From Acinetobacter sp. WC-141 (lineage in GTDB: Bacteria; Pseudomonadota; Gammaproteobacteria; Pseudomonadales; Moraxellaceae), in assembly GCF_000313935.1 (NCBI RefSeq), contig NZ_AMSS01000073.1, positions 1 to 55,503 on the forward strand: a DNA stretch of 55,503 nucleotides, written 5' to 3'. Below, one piece after another: positions 34,663 through 44,194 of this stretch (its first letter is position 1; every line of letters begins with the position of its first letter). The notes below the pieces were generated by a model. It saw only the letters and a program-made list of their open reading frames with translations, ran no database searches and was not told the origin of the DNA. The translations under genes were made by a program, and so were the position numbers.

Positions 34663-37600
34663 TTATGCGGTTTTTTTCACCTTAAACCATGCTGCATACA
34701 GTGCAGGTAGGAAAAATAATGTCAGTAAGGTGGCAACAATCAATCCACCCATGATCGCAACTGCCATCGGACCAAAGAAAATACTCCGTGAAAGTGGAAT
34801 CATCGCTAATACGGCTGCCAAAGCAGTCAAAATAATCGGACGGAATCGACGCACTGTTGCCTCAATAATCGCTTCCCAGGTTGGATGCCCTGCCTGCCTG
34901 TCTTGTTCAATTTGATCAATCAAAATAAGCGAGTTACGCATGATCATGCCAGAAAGCGCAATTGTGCCCAACATGGCCACAAAGCCAAATGGTTTGTTAA
35001 ATAGAAGTAAGAATAAAACCACACCAATTAGACCTAGTGGTGCTGTTAACAACACAATGGTCGAGCGAGATAAGCTTTTGAGCTGAATCATTAGTAATGT
35101 CATGACCACAGCCAAGAACAGTGGCATACCCGCATTAACGGAATTTTGCCCACGTGCAGACTCTTCTACAGTTCCACCAACTTCAACAAGATAACCACTT
35201 GGTAATTCAGCACGTAACTTATCCATTGATTCAGCTAACTCGCCAACTACTGTCGCTGGTTGTAATTGAGTGCGGATATCTGCGCGAACAGTAATGGTCG
35301 GTAAGCGGTTACGATGCCAAATTAAACCATCTTCAAATTTATACTCAATTTTAGCGATTTGAGCTAAAGGCACAGTCGTTCCGTTGTTCGTTGGTACAGC
35401 TAGACTTGCCAGTGAAGCCACTTCAACTCGTTCGCTCTGATCGCCACGTAAACGGATTTCGATGAGTTCACGCTTTTCACGATATTGCTCAATCGCACTA
35501 CCTGTAATTGATGCATTAATGAAGTTCGCTAAATCCAGACTAGACACACCCATTTGTCGAGCACGATCTTGGTCAATTTGAATTGAAATAATTTTACTCG
35601 GCTCACCCCAATCTAAATGCACATTAGTGGTATTCGGATTTTCGCTAATCAGTTTAGCGACTTTCTGTGCTTCTTGACGAACCAGATTTTGATCTTCACC
35701 CGACACACGATATTGCAATGGATAGCCAACAGGAGGGCCATTTTCTAGTAATGACACGCGAGTACGAACTTGCGGCAGCAATTGTCTAATTTGTTTGTCT
35801 AACGAGCGTCGGATTTCATCACGATCATCAAGCGATGATGCGAGTACAACAAACTGCGCAAAGCTGGCTTGCGGTAATTGCTGGTCTAACGGTAAATAAA
35901 AACGTGGTGAACCTGTACCGACATAAGCCACATAATTATCAATACCTTTTTGTTTAGACAGGAATTTTTCAACCTTTTTCACCGCTTGTTCTGTCGCTGT
36001 TAAAGAAGCACCTTCCTCAAGTTTTAAATCGACTAAAATTTCGGCACGGTTCGAAGGTGGGAAAAACTGCTGAGGAACGATCTTAAACATCAGCACAGAT
36101 AGCACAAAAATACCCACCGTCGTTGCAATCACGGTTTTACGGTAGGTCACACAAAACTCGACCATCTTTCTAAAACGTAAATAGAAGTTAGATTGATAAG
36201 GATCGTAGTGATGGTCCTGTGAAATGGCCACAGTTTGCGGTTGCGGTTTTTTGGTTAATCTCGCCCATAAACGGACATACCAAGGTGCCTGATGCCCTGT
36301 TTTAGTAAAATCGGGTAATAGCTTTTCGCCTAAATAAGGTACGAATAAAACTGCCGCGACCCAAGACACTAATAAGGCAATTGTCACCACCTGAAAGATA
36401 GAGCGTGTGTATTCACCTGTACCAGACTGAGCCGTAGCGATGGGTAAGAAACCAGCCGCAGTAATCAGCGTTCCGGTCAGCATCGGAAATGCTGTTGTTT
36501 TCCATGCAAATCCGGCGGCTTTAATTCGGCTATAACCCTGCTCCATCTTAATTGCCATCATCTCGACGGCAATAATGGCATCATCGACTAACAAACCTAG
36601 CGCCAGAATCAAGGCACCAAGCGAGATCTTATGCAGGCCGACATCGAATAGACTCATACCCGCGAAGGTCATTGCTAAAACTAAAGGAATAGAAAAAGCG
36701 ACAACCAATCCAGTACGGAAACCTAAAGAGAAAAAACTCACTAACAAGACAATAATAACTGCTTCAGCGAGTACCTTTATAAACTCATGAATACTGCGTT
36801 GTACTGCTACAGGTTGGTCAGAAACTTTTTGCAGTTTCATGCCTAAAGGCAAAGTTTTTTGTAGTTGGGCAAATTCTGTTTCTAGATTTTTACCTAAGGC
36901 AATAATGTCACCGCCCTTACGCATCGATAAGGCTATACCAATGCCATTTTCACCCATGAAACGCATACGTGGCTGAGCAGGTTGACTAAAACCACGGTAG
37001 ACATCAGCAACATCTCCGAGCTGAATGGTTTTATCACCTACCAGTAAAGGCAGTTTTTTAATTTCATCAATGTTTTGTAAATGACCACTTACCCGAATCT
37101 GAATACGGTCTGTGCCTGTTTCAAAAAAACCTGCACTTGCCATACTATTTTGTTTTTGTAAGGCGTCTTGAATCGCTGCAACTGGAATACCAAGCTGTAC
37201 CGCTTTGGTGTTAGAAATCTCAATCCAGATTTTTTGATCTTGCAAACCAATTAATTCGACCTTGCTGACATCCTTGACCCGTTGAAGCTGTAATTGCAAA
37301 CGATCTGCATATTCTTTCAGAACTGCATAGTCAAAGTCTTTGCCTGTCAGTACATAAATATTGCCGAAAGTGTCTCCAAATTCATCATTGAAAAATGGAC
37401 CTTGTACACCGTTTGGTAGTTCATGGCGTATATCATTCACCTTCTTACGAACGTTGTACCAAACATCAGGAATCTGGGCTGACTTCAGTGAATCCTTAGC
37501 CACAAAAGTGACTAACGACTCACCCGGACGGGAGTAAGCCATAATCTTGTCATACTGCCCTGTTGTCATGAGTTCCTTTTCGATACGGTCCGTAACTAAA

Positions 37601-37788
37601 GTAGAAACTTCTTTGGCAGTCGCCCCAGGCCAGTAGGTCTGTACCACCATGACCTTAAAAGTAAATGGCGGATCTTCACTTTGAGATAATTTTGAATAAG
37701 AGATTGCACCGATAATGCCAAGCAACAGCATAAAATAAAGGACGATACCTTTATTATTTAGTGCCCATTCCGAGAGATTGAATTTCAT
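34663..37788 (-). CDS. RND efflux pump, inner-membrane permease subunit
   Basis: This 1041-residue permease has the RND plan of 12 membrane helices and two large periplasmic loops. The proton-relay region in helix 4 is LILALGLLVDDAIIAVE, with the two adjacent Asp expected. The N-terminus MKFNLSEWALNNKGIVLYFM and the SEDPPFTFKVMVVQTYWPGA block resemble the TriC/multidrug branch rather than AdeB, AdeG or AdeJ. The ATG overlaps the adaptor stop by 4 bp (translational coupling). No outer-membrane channel gene is adjacent, so a shared TolC-like channel is inferred. Substrates are unknown. Confidence 0.92.
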   Translation of the reverse strand: MKFNLSEWALNNKGIVLYFMLLLGIIGAISYSKLSQSEDPPFTFKVMVVQTYWPGATAKEVSTLVTDRIEKELMTTGQYDKIMAYSRPGESLVTFVAKDSLKSAQIPDVWYNVRKKVNDIRHELPNGVQGPFFNDEFGDTFGNIYVLTGKDFDYAVLKEYADRLQLQLQRVKDVSKVELIGLQDQKIWIEISNTKAVQLGIPVAAIQDALQKQNSMASAGFFETGTDRIQIRVSGHLQNIDEIKKLPLLVGDKTIQLGDVADVYRGFSQPAQPRMRFMGENGIGIALSMRKGGDIIALGKNLETEFAQLQKTLPLGMKLQKVSDQPVAVQRSIHEFIKVLAEAVIIVLLVSFFSLGFRTGLVVAFSIPLVLAMTFAGMSLFDVGLHKISLGALILALGLLVDDAIIAVEMMAIKMEQGYSRIKAAGFAWKTTAFPMLTGTLITAAGFLPIATAQSGTGEYTRSIFQVVTIALLVSWVAAVLFVPYLGEKLLPDFTKTGHQAPWYVRLWARLTKKPQPQTVAISQDHHYDPYQSNFYLRFRKMVEFCVTYRKTVIATTVGIFVLSVLMFKIVPQQFFPPSNRAEILVDLKLEEGASLTATEQAVKKVEKFLSKQKGIDNYVAYVGTGSPRFYLPLDQQLPQASFAQFVVLASSLDDRDEIRRSLDKQIRQLLPQVRTRVSLLENGPPVGYPLQYRVSGEDQNLVRQEAQKVAKLISENPNTTNVHLDWGEPSKIISIQIDQDRARQMGVSSLDLANFINASITGSAIEQYREKRELIEIRLRGDQSERVEVASLASLAVPTNNGTTVPLAQIAKIEYKFEDGLIWHRNRLPTITVRADIRTQLQPATVVGELAESMDKLRAELPSGYLVEVGGTVEESARGQNSVNAGMPLFLAVVMTLLMIQLKSLSRSTIVLLTAPLGLIGVVLFLLLFNKPFGFVAMLGTIALSGMIMRNSLILIDQIEQDRQAGHPTWEAIIEATVRRFRPIILTALAAVLAMIPLSRSIFFGPMAVAIMGGLIVATLLTLFFLPALYAAWFKVKKTA

Positions 37789-38891
37789 GGCTGGGTCGCT
37801 CCCTGAATTTTCACCCCACGGTTTTCACGATCAATCGGGTGAATCTTCTGTTTATCACGTAGCAAATGCACGCCGCCAATCACAACCCAATCATTTGGTC
37901 CCAAGCCAGATAACACAGGTACGCTGTCTTTGCCATATGCACCAATCGTTACAGGTACTTTACGCAATGTCTGATTCGCATTAACCACCCAGACATAAGG
38001 CTGATTATCTGTTGCTGAAACACTCGAAAGTGGGACACTCATCACATTGGTGTGAGTTGAGCTAAAAAATACGCGTGCACTTTGTCCAAGCTGAATAACA
38101 GATTGACCTTCTTTGAGTGCAACTTTGACTGTAAATGTACGAGACTGATCCGCTGCTGGGGAAACTTCACGCACATAACCCGCAAATCGGTCATTCGGTT
38201 TAGACCATAAAGTCACCCATGCTGCTTGGCCAACCTTGATCTCGGCAACCGCTTGTTCTGGCACGCCAATGACAACTTCACGCTCTCCATCAATGGCCAG
38301 TTGATAAGCCGCTTGTCCCGCAGCAACCACTTGTCCAATTTCAATATTTCGCGCAGTAATCACCCCGTTTTTATTAGAAACGAGTTGGTTATAACCAGTT
38401 TGGTTCGCAGAAACCTCATAGTTAGAACGAGCTTGCTGTAGAGCCGCTTGCGCAGCGTCATATTGATTTTTTACCGTATCGAATTGCGAACGACTCACCG
38501 CATTAATCGGCAATAATTGCTGAAAACGTTTAAGTTCGTCTGCTGCTGTTTTTGCTGAAGCTTGTGCATTGTCAAGTTGGGCTTTAGCGGCATTTAATTG
38601 TAACTGAGCATCTGCCACGTCAAGCTTTGCTAAAACTTGTCCGACTTTAACTCGATCACCTACATCTACATAACGTGCAGTCACCTGTCCACCGACTCGA
38701 AATGCTAAAGCCGTTTGTTGTCTGGCCTGCACATCTCCTGCATAGCTTTTTTGTTCATTGAGGGTGGTCAAGGGTTGAGCCACCATCACATAGGGTATTT
38801 CTTCTGTTTTGGGAGCTTCTTTACTACACCCCATTAATGTGACCGTACAAACAATCACCATACTCATGATGAGAGGTTTTAACAGATTCAT
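37785..38891 (-). CDS. RND efflux pump periplasmic adaptor lipoprotein (MFP/HlyD)
   Basis: This 368-residue membrane-fusion protein has a signal peptide with lipobox LMGC (Cys22). The barrel-sandwich half GGQVTARYVDVGDRVKVGQ is followed by a helical hairpin rich in Ala/Gln (LNAAKAQLDNAQASAKTAAD), then beta-barrel and membrane-proximal domains. It joins the RND permease to an outer-membrane channel. It is first gene of the adaptor-permease operon, divergent from the tetR gene, with a 32-bp palindrome in the shared promoter region. Confidence 0.92.
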   Translation of the reverse strand: MNLLKPLIMSMVIVCTVTLMGCSKEAPKTEEIPYVMVAQPLTTLNEQKSYAGDVQARQQTALAFRVGGQVTARYVDVGDRVKVGQVLAKLDVADAQLQLNAAKAQLDNAQASAKTAADELKRFQQLLPINAVSRSQFDTVKNQYDAAQAALQQARSNYEVSANQTGYNQLVSNKNGVITARNIEIGQVVAAGQAAYQLAIDGEREVVIGVPEQAVAEIKVGQAAWVTLWSKPNDRFAGYVREVSPAADQSRTFTVKVALKEGQSVIQLGQSARVFFSSTHTNVMSVPLSSVSATDNQPYVWVVNANQTLRKVPVTIGAYGKDSVPVLSGLGPNDWVVIGGVHLLRDKQKIHPIDRENRGVKIQGATQP

Positions 38892-38959
38892 ATCTTATCG
38901 CTCTTATTCAAACTGATTTTTTAAGGCACAATATGCTTGCATCATAAATTGTTTATTTT

Positions 38960-38991
38960 TTAATTAATATACTCATGGGTACATTAATTAA
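38960..38991. promoter_or_regulatory. Candidate TetR operator between the RND operon and tetR
   Basis: A 32-bp near-perfect palindrome (28 of 32 positions symmetric) has arms TTAATTAATATAC and GTACATTAATTAA around TCATGG. It lies 69 bp upstream of the adaptor start and 51 bp upstream of tetR, where one repressor could control both promoters. Confidence 0.7.
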
Positions 38992-39041
38992 AGAAAAACT
39001 TATAAATTGATATTTTTTTTAAATTTTTATCAGAGGATTTT

Positions 39042-39665
39042 GTGCAAACAGTCAATCAAAGTGGACGCCCCAAAGATCTGGAAAAACGTGCTCGTATCTT
39101 GCAAGCTGCGAAAGCCATTTTTTTGAAATCCGGTTATCACGGTACTAGCATGAACCAGATTGCACAGGAAGCAGGAGTTACTAAGCTCACGGTTTATAAC
39201 CACTTTCAAGACAAAGTGAACTTATTTATCTGTGCAATTACACAAACCTGTGAAGAGACGCTGAGTAATAAACAATTTGAATTAGATGCATCGGCAGACT
39301 TTTATCAAGCACTCTATTTCGTGTGTTCACGCGCCTTGCAGATTATTTATTCACCTGAAGCACTAAAGCTTGAACATGTATTATTTGAACTCGCAGCAGA
39401 ACAGAGTCCACTTGCCCTACAGTTTTTTGATGCATCTCATACCCGACTTCAAAATCAGTTAGCTGCCTTCTTCCAAAAAGCAGCAGCATTAGGTTTTATC
39501 CAAGCCGATGATCCAGTTTATCAAACAGAGCTTCTACTAACTTTGTTGCTTGGCGTACGTCACCATAAGGTTCTACTTAGAATCATTGCTGTCCCAAATG
39601 CTCAAGAGCTAGAGAAAATTATTCAGGATGCAATTACGTTATTCCTACTCAAATATCAGAATTAA
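39042..39665 (+). CDS. TetR-family repressor of the RND operon
   Basis: This 207-residue regulator has the TetR helix-turn-helix at about 20-60 (AAKAIFLKSGYHGTSMNQIA, then KLTVYNHFQDKVNLF) and an all-helical ligand-binding domain with a QTCEETL segment after the DNA-binding domain, in the AcrR style. The start is GTG at 39042 with AGAGGA before it. It is divergent from the pump genes across a 150-bp region holding the palindrome described above, so autoregulation and pump repression are inferred. Confidence 0.88.
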   Translation: MQTVNQSGRPKDLEKRARILQAAKAIFLKSGYHGTSMNQIAQEAGVTKLTVYNHFQDKVNLFICAITQTCEETLSNKQFELDASADFYQALYFVCSRALQIIYSPEALKLEHVLFELAAEQSPLALQFFDASHTRLQNQLAAFFQKAAALGFIQADDPVYQTELLLTLLLGVRHHKVLLRIIAVPNAQELEKIIQDAITLFLLKYQN

Positions 39666-39836
39666 ACCAAAGTCCGATTGCCAAAAGTTACACTGAGTGC
39701 ATGTCTTCTTTTAAGACGCCATAAGCGAATTAAATGTTATTTTTTAAGCAAAAATTCACATTTTCTTACGCTCAAAGCTTGGAATGTTTGTTAATCGCGC
39801 TATATTCGATAAGAATAAGAACAGGAGAAAAATAGC

Positions 39837-42521
39837 ATGGTTCAGCAAATCGATGCGCCACTGCGTGAGGATGTGCGTTTACTTGGCAATTTGTTAGGTG
39901 AAACCCTAAAACAACATGCAGGACAAGAACTGTTTAATCAGATCGAGCAAATCCGTGCTCTTGCCAAAGGTGCACGTGATGGTCAAGCTGAAGCCGAAAA
40001 GCAACTAGAACAATTATTTTTGGAACTGCCCGATGAAGAGCTACTCCCTCTTACTCGTGCTTTTTCTCATTTCCTCAATTTTGCCAATATTGCCGAGCAA
40101 TATCATGTGGTTCGTAGCCGCAGACAGGCAGAATTTGATTCGGATGCCAACTCTCCGAATCCTCTTGTTCACCTATTTGAAAAATTTAAAGATAAAAGTA
40201 TTTCAACAGAAAAACTGTTCCAGCAAATTTGCGATCTCAATATTGAGCTAGTGCTTACAGCGCATCCGACCGAAGTTAGCCGTCGTACCCTGATCCAAAA
40301 ATATGATGATATCAATGCGTGTTTGTCTCAGCTTGATCAGCAAAAACTCACTCCACGAGAGCGTCAAAGTGCACTTGCGAACTTAAAGCAACAAATTAGT
40401 TCAGCATGGCAAACAGATGAAATTCGTCAACATCGCCCGACCCCTGTCGATGAAGCAAAATGGGGCTTTGCAACCATCGAACAAACACTTTGGAATGCTG
40501 TACCTAAATTTATTCGTGAGTTAAATGAGTTGGTCCAAGAAAATTGCCAACAAAATTTACCACTTAACATTGCACCAGTACGTTTTGCATCTTGGATGGG
40601 TGGAGATCGCGATGGCAACCCAAATGTTACTCATCAAATTACCCAAGAAGTACTGTGGTTATCACGCTGGCAAGCTGCAGACCTTTACCTAAGAGATATT
40701 GAAAACTTACGTTGGGAACTTTCAATTCAAACCTGTTCTGAAGAAATGATTCAGGCCATTGGTAACCAACATGCAGAACCTTATCGTGAATATTTACGTG
40801 CAACACGCGAACGCTTAAAAGCGACTCGCCACTGGTTAGCGCAGCGCCTACAAGGCTTAGAAGCAGATGACAGCAATGTCATTAAAAGCAAAGATGAGCT
40901 TTTACAGCCTTTATTGCTGTGCTACCGGTCTTTAATCGACAGCAACTTGCCTGAAATTGCGAATGGTCAACTCCTCGACTTTATTTACCGTGTGAACTGT
41001 TTTGGTATTGAACTACTTAAACTCGACATTCGCCAAGAATCAGGGCGCCATCGTCAAGCCATTTCAGCAATTACCGAATATTTAGGTTTAGGTAATTTTG
41101 AGTCATGGACTGAACAAGCGCGCCAAAACTTCCTGATTCAGGAATTACAAAGCAAACGCCCACTTTTACCGAAATATATTAATGAACCTGAAGGCAGTTT
41201 AATTGGTCACCTAGATGTACAAGAAGTATTTGCAACCATGCGTACTTTGGCAGACCAACCGCCTGAGTCTTTAGGGGCTTATATTATTTCGATGGCTGAA
41301 TATCCAAGTGATGTTTTAGCGGTGTTGTTATTGCAAAAAGAAGCAGGTATTCAGCACCCTTTACGTGTAGTTCCTCTATTTGAAACTTTAAAAGATTTAG
41401 ATGGCGCTGCAACAACCATGAATACGCTGTTCAATATGCATTGGTATAAACAGCACATTCAGGGCAAACATGAAGTGATGATCGGTTACTCCGACTCTGC
41501 AAAAGATGCCGGTTTCATGTCAGCCAACTGGGCGCAATATCGTGCTCAAGAAGAGCTAACTGCAATTGCTCAAAAACACGGTGTACAGTTGACGCTGTTC
41601 CACGGCCGTGGTGGCTCAATTAGTCGTGGTGGTGCTCCAACACAACAGGCACTATTTTCACAACCCCCGGGTTCGATCTCTGGTGCAATCCGTGTCACAG
41701 AACAAGGTGAAATGATTCGCTTCAAGTTCGGTTTAGAAGGGATTGCCATGCAAAACCTTGAAATCTATACCGCAGCAACACTCGAAGCGACCTTATTACC
41801 ACCGCCGGAGCCTAAAGCCGAGTGGCGTGAAATCATGAATCGTATGACAGATCATTCTGTGAAGGTTTATCGCCAGACAGTGCGTGAAAATCCACATTTT
41901 GTGAAGTATTTACGGACCGTTACGCCTGAACTTGAATTACAAATGTTGCCATTAGGCTCACGTCCAGCAAAACGTAAAGTGAGTGGGGGTATTGAGTCGT
42001 TACGTGCGATTCCATGGGTATTCGCATGGACTCAAATCCGTTTGATGTTACCTGCATGGCTAGGTACTGGTGCAGCCATTAATGAAGTGATTGCCGATCA
42101 GCAAAAAGCAACACTTGATGAAATGCTCCAGCAATGGCCTTATTTCCAGACGCTTATTGATATGCTGGAAATGGTATTGTCTAAGGCCGATGCCAATATT
42201 GCACTCTATTACGAGTCGCATTTGACTGATGATGAAGATTTGAAAGTACTCGGCAACCAATTACGTCAGCGATTAAAAGATGCTGTTGAAACGCTACTTG
42301 CGTTAAAAGATGAATCAAAGCTTCTTAGTAACAACGAAGTTCTTGATCAATCAATGCAGGTTCGTAAGCCTTACTTACTTCCTTTGCATCTTTTACAGGC
42401 GGAACTCATGAAACGCCGCCGTGATTATCTCGCTGAACGTCAGGCAGAGAACACACCTGTTGACCATGCACTTATGGTGAGTATTGCGGGTATTGCTGCT
42501 GGTTTACGTAATACAGGCTAA
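39837..42521 (+). CDS. ppc: Phosphoenolpyruvate carboxylase
   Basis: This 894-residue enzyme makes oxaloacetate from PEP and bicarbonate to refill the TCA cycle. Both PEPC signatures are intact: LTAHPTEVSRRT with the catalytic His, and HGRGGSISRGGAPTQQAL. Also visible are WMGGDRDGNPNVT, GYSDSAKDAGF and the C-terminal MVSIAGIAAGLRNTG that ends all PEPCs. ACAGGAGAAAAATAGC precedes the ATG. Single-gene unit, closed by a terminator hairpin. Confidence 0.97.
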   Translation: MVQQIDAPLREDVRLLGNLLGETLKQHAGQELFNQIEQIRALAKGARDGQAEAEKQLEQLFLELPDEELLPLTRAFSHFLNFANIAEQYHVVRSRRQAEFDSDANSPNPLVHLFEKFKDKSISTEKLFQQICDLNIELVLTAHPTEVSRRTLIQKYDDINACLSQLDQQKLTPRERQSALANLKQQISSAWQTDEIRQHRPTPVDEAKWGFATIEQTLWNAVPKFIRELNELVQENCQQNLPLNIAPVRFASWMGGDRDGNPNVTHQITQEVLWLSRWQAADLYLRDIENLRWELSIQTCSEEMIQAIGNQHAEPYREYLRATRERLKATRHWLAQRLQGLEADDSNVIKSKDELLQPLLLCYRSLIDSNLPEIANGQLLDFIYRVNCFGIELLKLDIRQESGRHRQAISAITEYLGLGNFESWTEQARQNFLIQELQSKRPLLPKYINEPEGSLIGHLDVQEVFATMRTLADQPPESLGAYIISMAEYPSDVLAVLLLQKEAGIQHPLRVVPLFETLKDLDGAATTMNTLFNMHWYKQHIQGKHEVMIGYSDSAKDAGFMSANWAQYRAQEELTAIAQKHGVQLTLFHGRGGSISRGGAPTQQALFSQPPGSISGAIRVTEQGEMIRFKFGLEGIAMQNLEIYTAATLEATLLPPPEPKAEWREIMNRMTDHSVKVYRQTVRENPHFVKYLRTVTPELELQMLPLGSRPAKRKVSGGIESLRAIPWVFAWTQIRLMLPAWLGTGAAINEVIADQQKATLDEMLQQWPYFQTLIDMLEMVLSKADANIALYYESHLTDDEDLKVLGNQLRQRLKDAVETLLALKDESKLLSNNEVLDQSMQVRKPYLLPLHLLQAELMKRRRDYLAERQAENTPVDHALMVSIAGIAAGLRNTG

Positions 42522-42819
42522 GCTAATTTTACCAATTGTTTAACAAGGCAGTGCATCACTGATGCACTGCTTTTTACTTACAAAGTTCCCCGGTTTTCTT
42601 AAATTTTCCCTGATTTTCTATTTTTTTGAAAATTTTTTTAAAATCAAAAAATTAGTCTTTATAAGAAAAAAATAACTAATTCCTTATATTTAGAATTCAT
42701 AAAATTATACCAATCGTTAAAAAATAATTACTTTTCACTAACATACTTCTCTCTAGAGATTAAATGCATTCTCAAGAAAGAGTATCATGGCACCAATTAA
42801 AGAATAACGAGCTTATTTT
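42522..42819. other. 298-bp intergenic region ppc - uracil/xanthine permease
   Basis: It begins with the ppc terminator and is then very AT-rich. A six-residue frame (ATG 42787, stop 42805-42807; MAPIKE) with AAGAAAGAG upstream ends 12 bp before the permease start. The rest shows nothing I can name. Confidence 0.4.
42548..42575 (+). terminator. Terminator after ppc
   Basis: The stem GCAGTGCATC / GATGCACTGC has a 3-nt loop and is followed by TTTTT. Confidence 0.92.
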
Positions 42820-44115
42820 ATGTCCAATTGGTTTCCAAAATGGCAGCCTTACCAAGGTGATATTGACCACCGACCGGTCTCTACCAACGAATATCTCCCC
42901 CCAGTTCAGAGTGCTATTTTAGGTATTCAACATGCGTTTGCCATGTTTGGAGCAACTGTTTTAGCACCATTACTCATGGGCTTTAATCCTAACCTTGCCA
43001 TTTTAATGTCTGGTATCTGTACCATCCTGTTCTTTTTAATTACGGGTGGTCGTGTTCCGAGTTACTTAGGCTCAAGTTTTGCGTTTATTGGTGTAGTTGC
43101 AGCAGCAACTGGACATATTACAGGTTCAGGTGCAAATCCAAATCTCTCTATGGCTTTAGGTGGAATCGTAGCATGTGGTATTTTTTATGCCATTATCGGT
43201 TTTATTGTGATGCTTACAGGTACACGCTGGATTGAAAAACTCATGCCGCCTGTTGTGACTGGCGCCATTGTGATGATTATTGGTCTAAACCTTGCACCAG
43301 TTACCATTAAAGGTGTTGCAGGACAACCCTTTGAAATGTGGATGGCCTTAATTACCGTACTTTGTATGGGAAGCATTGCAGTCTTTACTCGCGGCTTATT
43401 GCAACGTCTCCTTCTATTGGTTGGTTTAATCTTGGCTTACGCAATTTATGCCATCACTACCAATGGGCTAGGTTTTGGTAAACCAATCGATTTTAGCCAG
43501 ATCTCACAAGCTGCGTGGTTTGGAATTCCAAGCTTTTCACATCCTACTTTTGATACCAAGGCTATGCTAATTATTGCGCCAGTTGCACTTATTTTAGTAG
43601 CAGAAAACTTAGGCCATATTAAAGCAGTTGGCGCGATGACAGGTGAAAATCTGACTCCACAATTAGGTAAAGCTTTTGTCGCAGATGGTCTGGCAACAAC
43701 ACTCTCTGGTAGCGTTGGTGCACCGGGTATGACCACTTATGGTGAAAACATTGGAGTCATGGCAGTCACTCGTGTCTACTCAACCATTGTTTTTGTGATT
43801 GCTGGTGTCTTTGCTATTTTCTTGGGTTTATCTCCAAAATTTGGTGCGGTAATTAGTACGATTCCAAGTGCTGTCCTAACAGGTGCATCTATTGTTGTGT
43901 TTGGTTTAATTACCATTGCAGGTGCAAAAATCTGGATTGAAAACAAAGTTGATTTTTCTAACAATAAAAACCTGATTGTTGCTTCTGTAACAATTATTTT
44001 AGGTGCCGGAAATTTTGAATTAATGTTTGGTAATTTCAATTTAGGTGGCATTGGTACAGCAACATTTGCGGCCATTATTCTAAATTGGTTGTTTAGTTTA
44101 AAAGATAAAACTTAA
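42820..44115 (+). CDS. uraA: Uracil/xanthine permease (NCS2 family), UraA-like
   Basis: This 431-residue inner-membrane transporter has about 14 hydrophobic segments. NCS2 markers are the early QHAFAMFGATVLAPLLMGF, the APVALILVAENLGHIKAVG helix with the substrate-site Glu, and GLATTLSGSVGAPGMTTYGE in the second half. UraA/RutG members carry uracil by proton symport; xanthine transport by the same fold cannot be excluded, although the N-terminal VLAPLLMGFNPN block reads like uracil carriers. It ends at a clear terminator before the LysR gene. Confidence 0.85.
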   Translation: MSNWFPKWQPYQGDIDHRPVSTNEYLPPVQSAILGIQHAFAMFGATVLAPLLMGFNPNLAILMSGICTILFFLITGGRVPSYLGSSFAFIGVVAAATGHITGSGANPNLSMALGGIVACGIFYAIIGFIVMLTGTRWIEKLMPPVVTGAIVMIIGLNLAPVTIKGVAGQPFEMWMALITVLCMGSIAVFTRGLLQRLLLLVGLILAYAIYAITTNGLGFGKPIDFSQISQAAWFGIPSFSHPTFDTKAMLIIAPVALILVAENLGHIKAVGAMTGENLTPQLGKAFVADGLATTLSGSVGAPGMTTYGENIGVMAVTRVYSTIVFVIAGVFAIFLGLSPKFGAVISTIPSAVLTGASIVVFGLITIAGAKIWIENKVDFSNNKNLIVASVTIILGAGNFELMFGNFNLGGIGTATFAAIILNWLFSLKDKT

Positions 44116-44119
44116 ATTC

Positions 44120-44147
44120 AAAAAGGCAGCGTAAGCTGCCTTTTTTC
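44120..44147 (+). terminator. Terminator after the uracil permease gene
   Basis: The stem AAAAGGCAGC / GCTGCCTTTT has a 4-nt loop and a T-run. Confidence 0.92.
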
Positions 44148-44194
44148 ATTACGATTTAGTATGATGAATTTTTGCGTTTCAATACGTTCCTATC

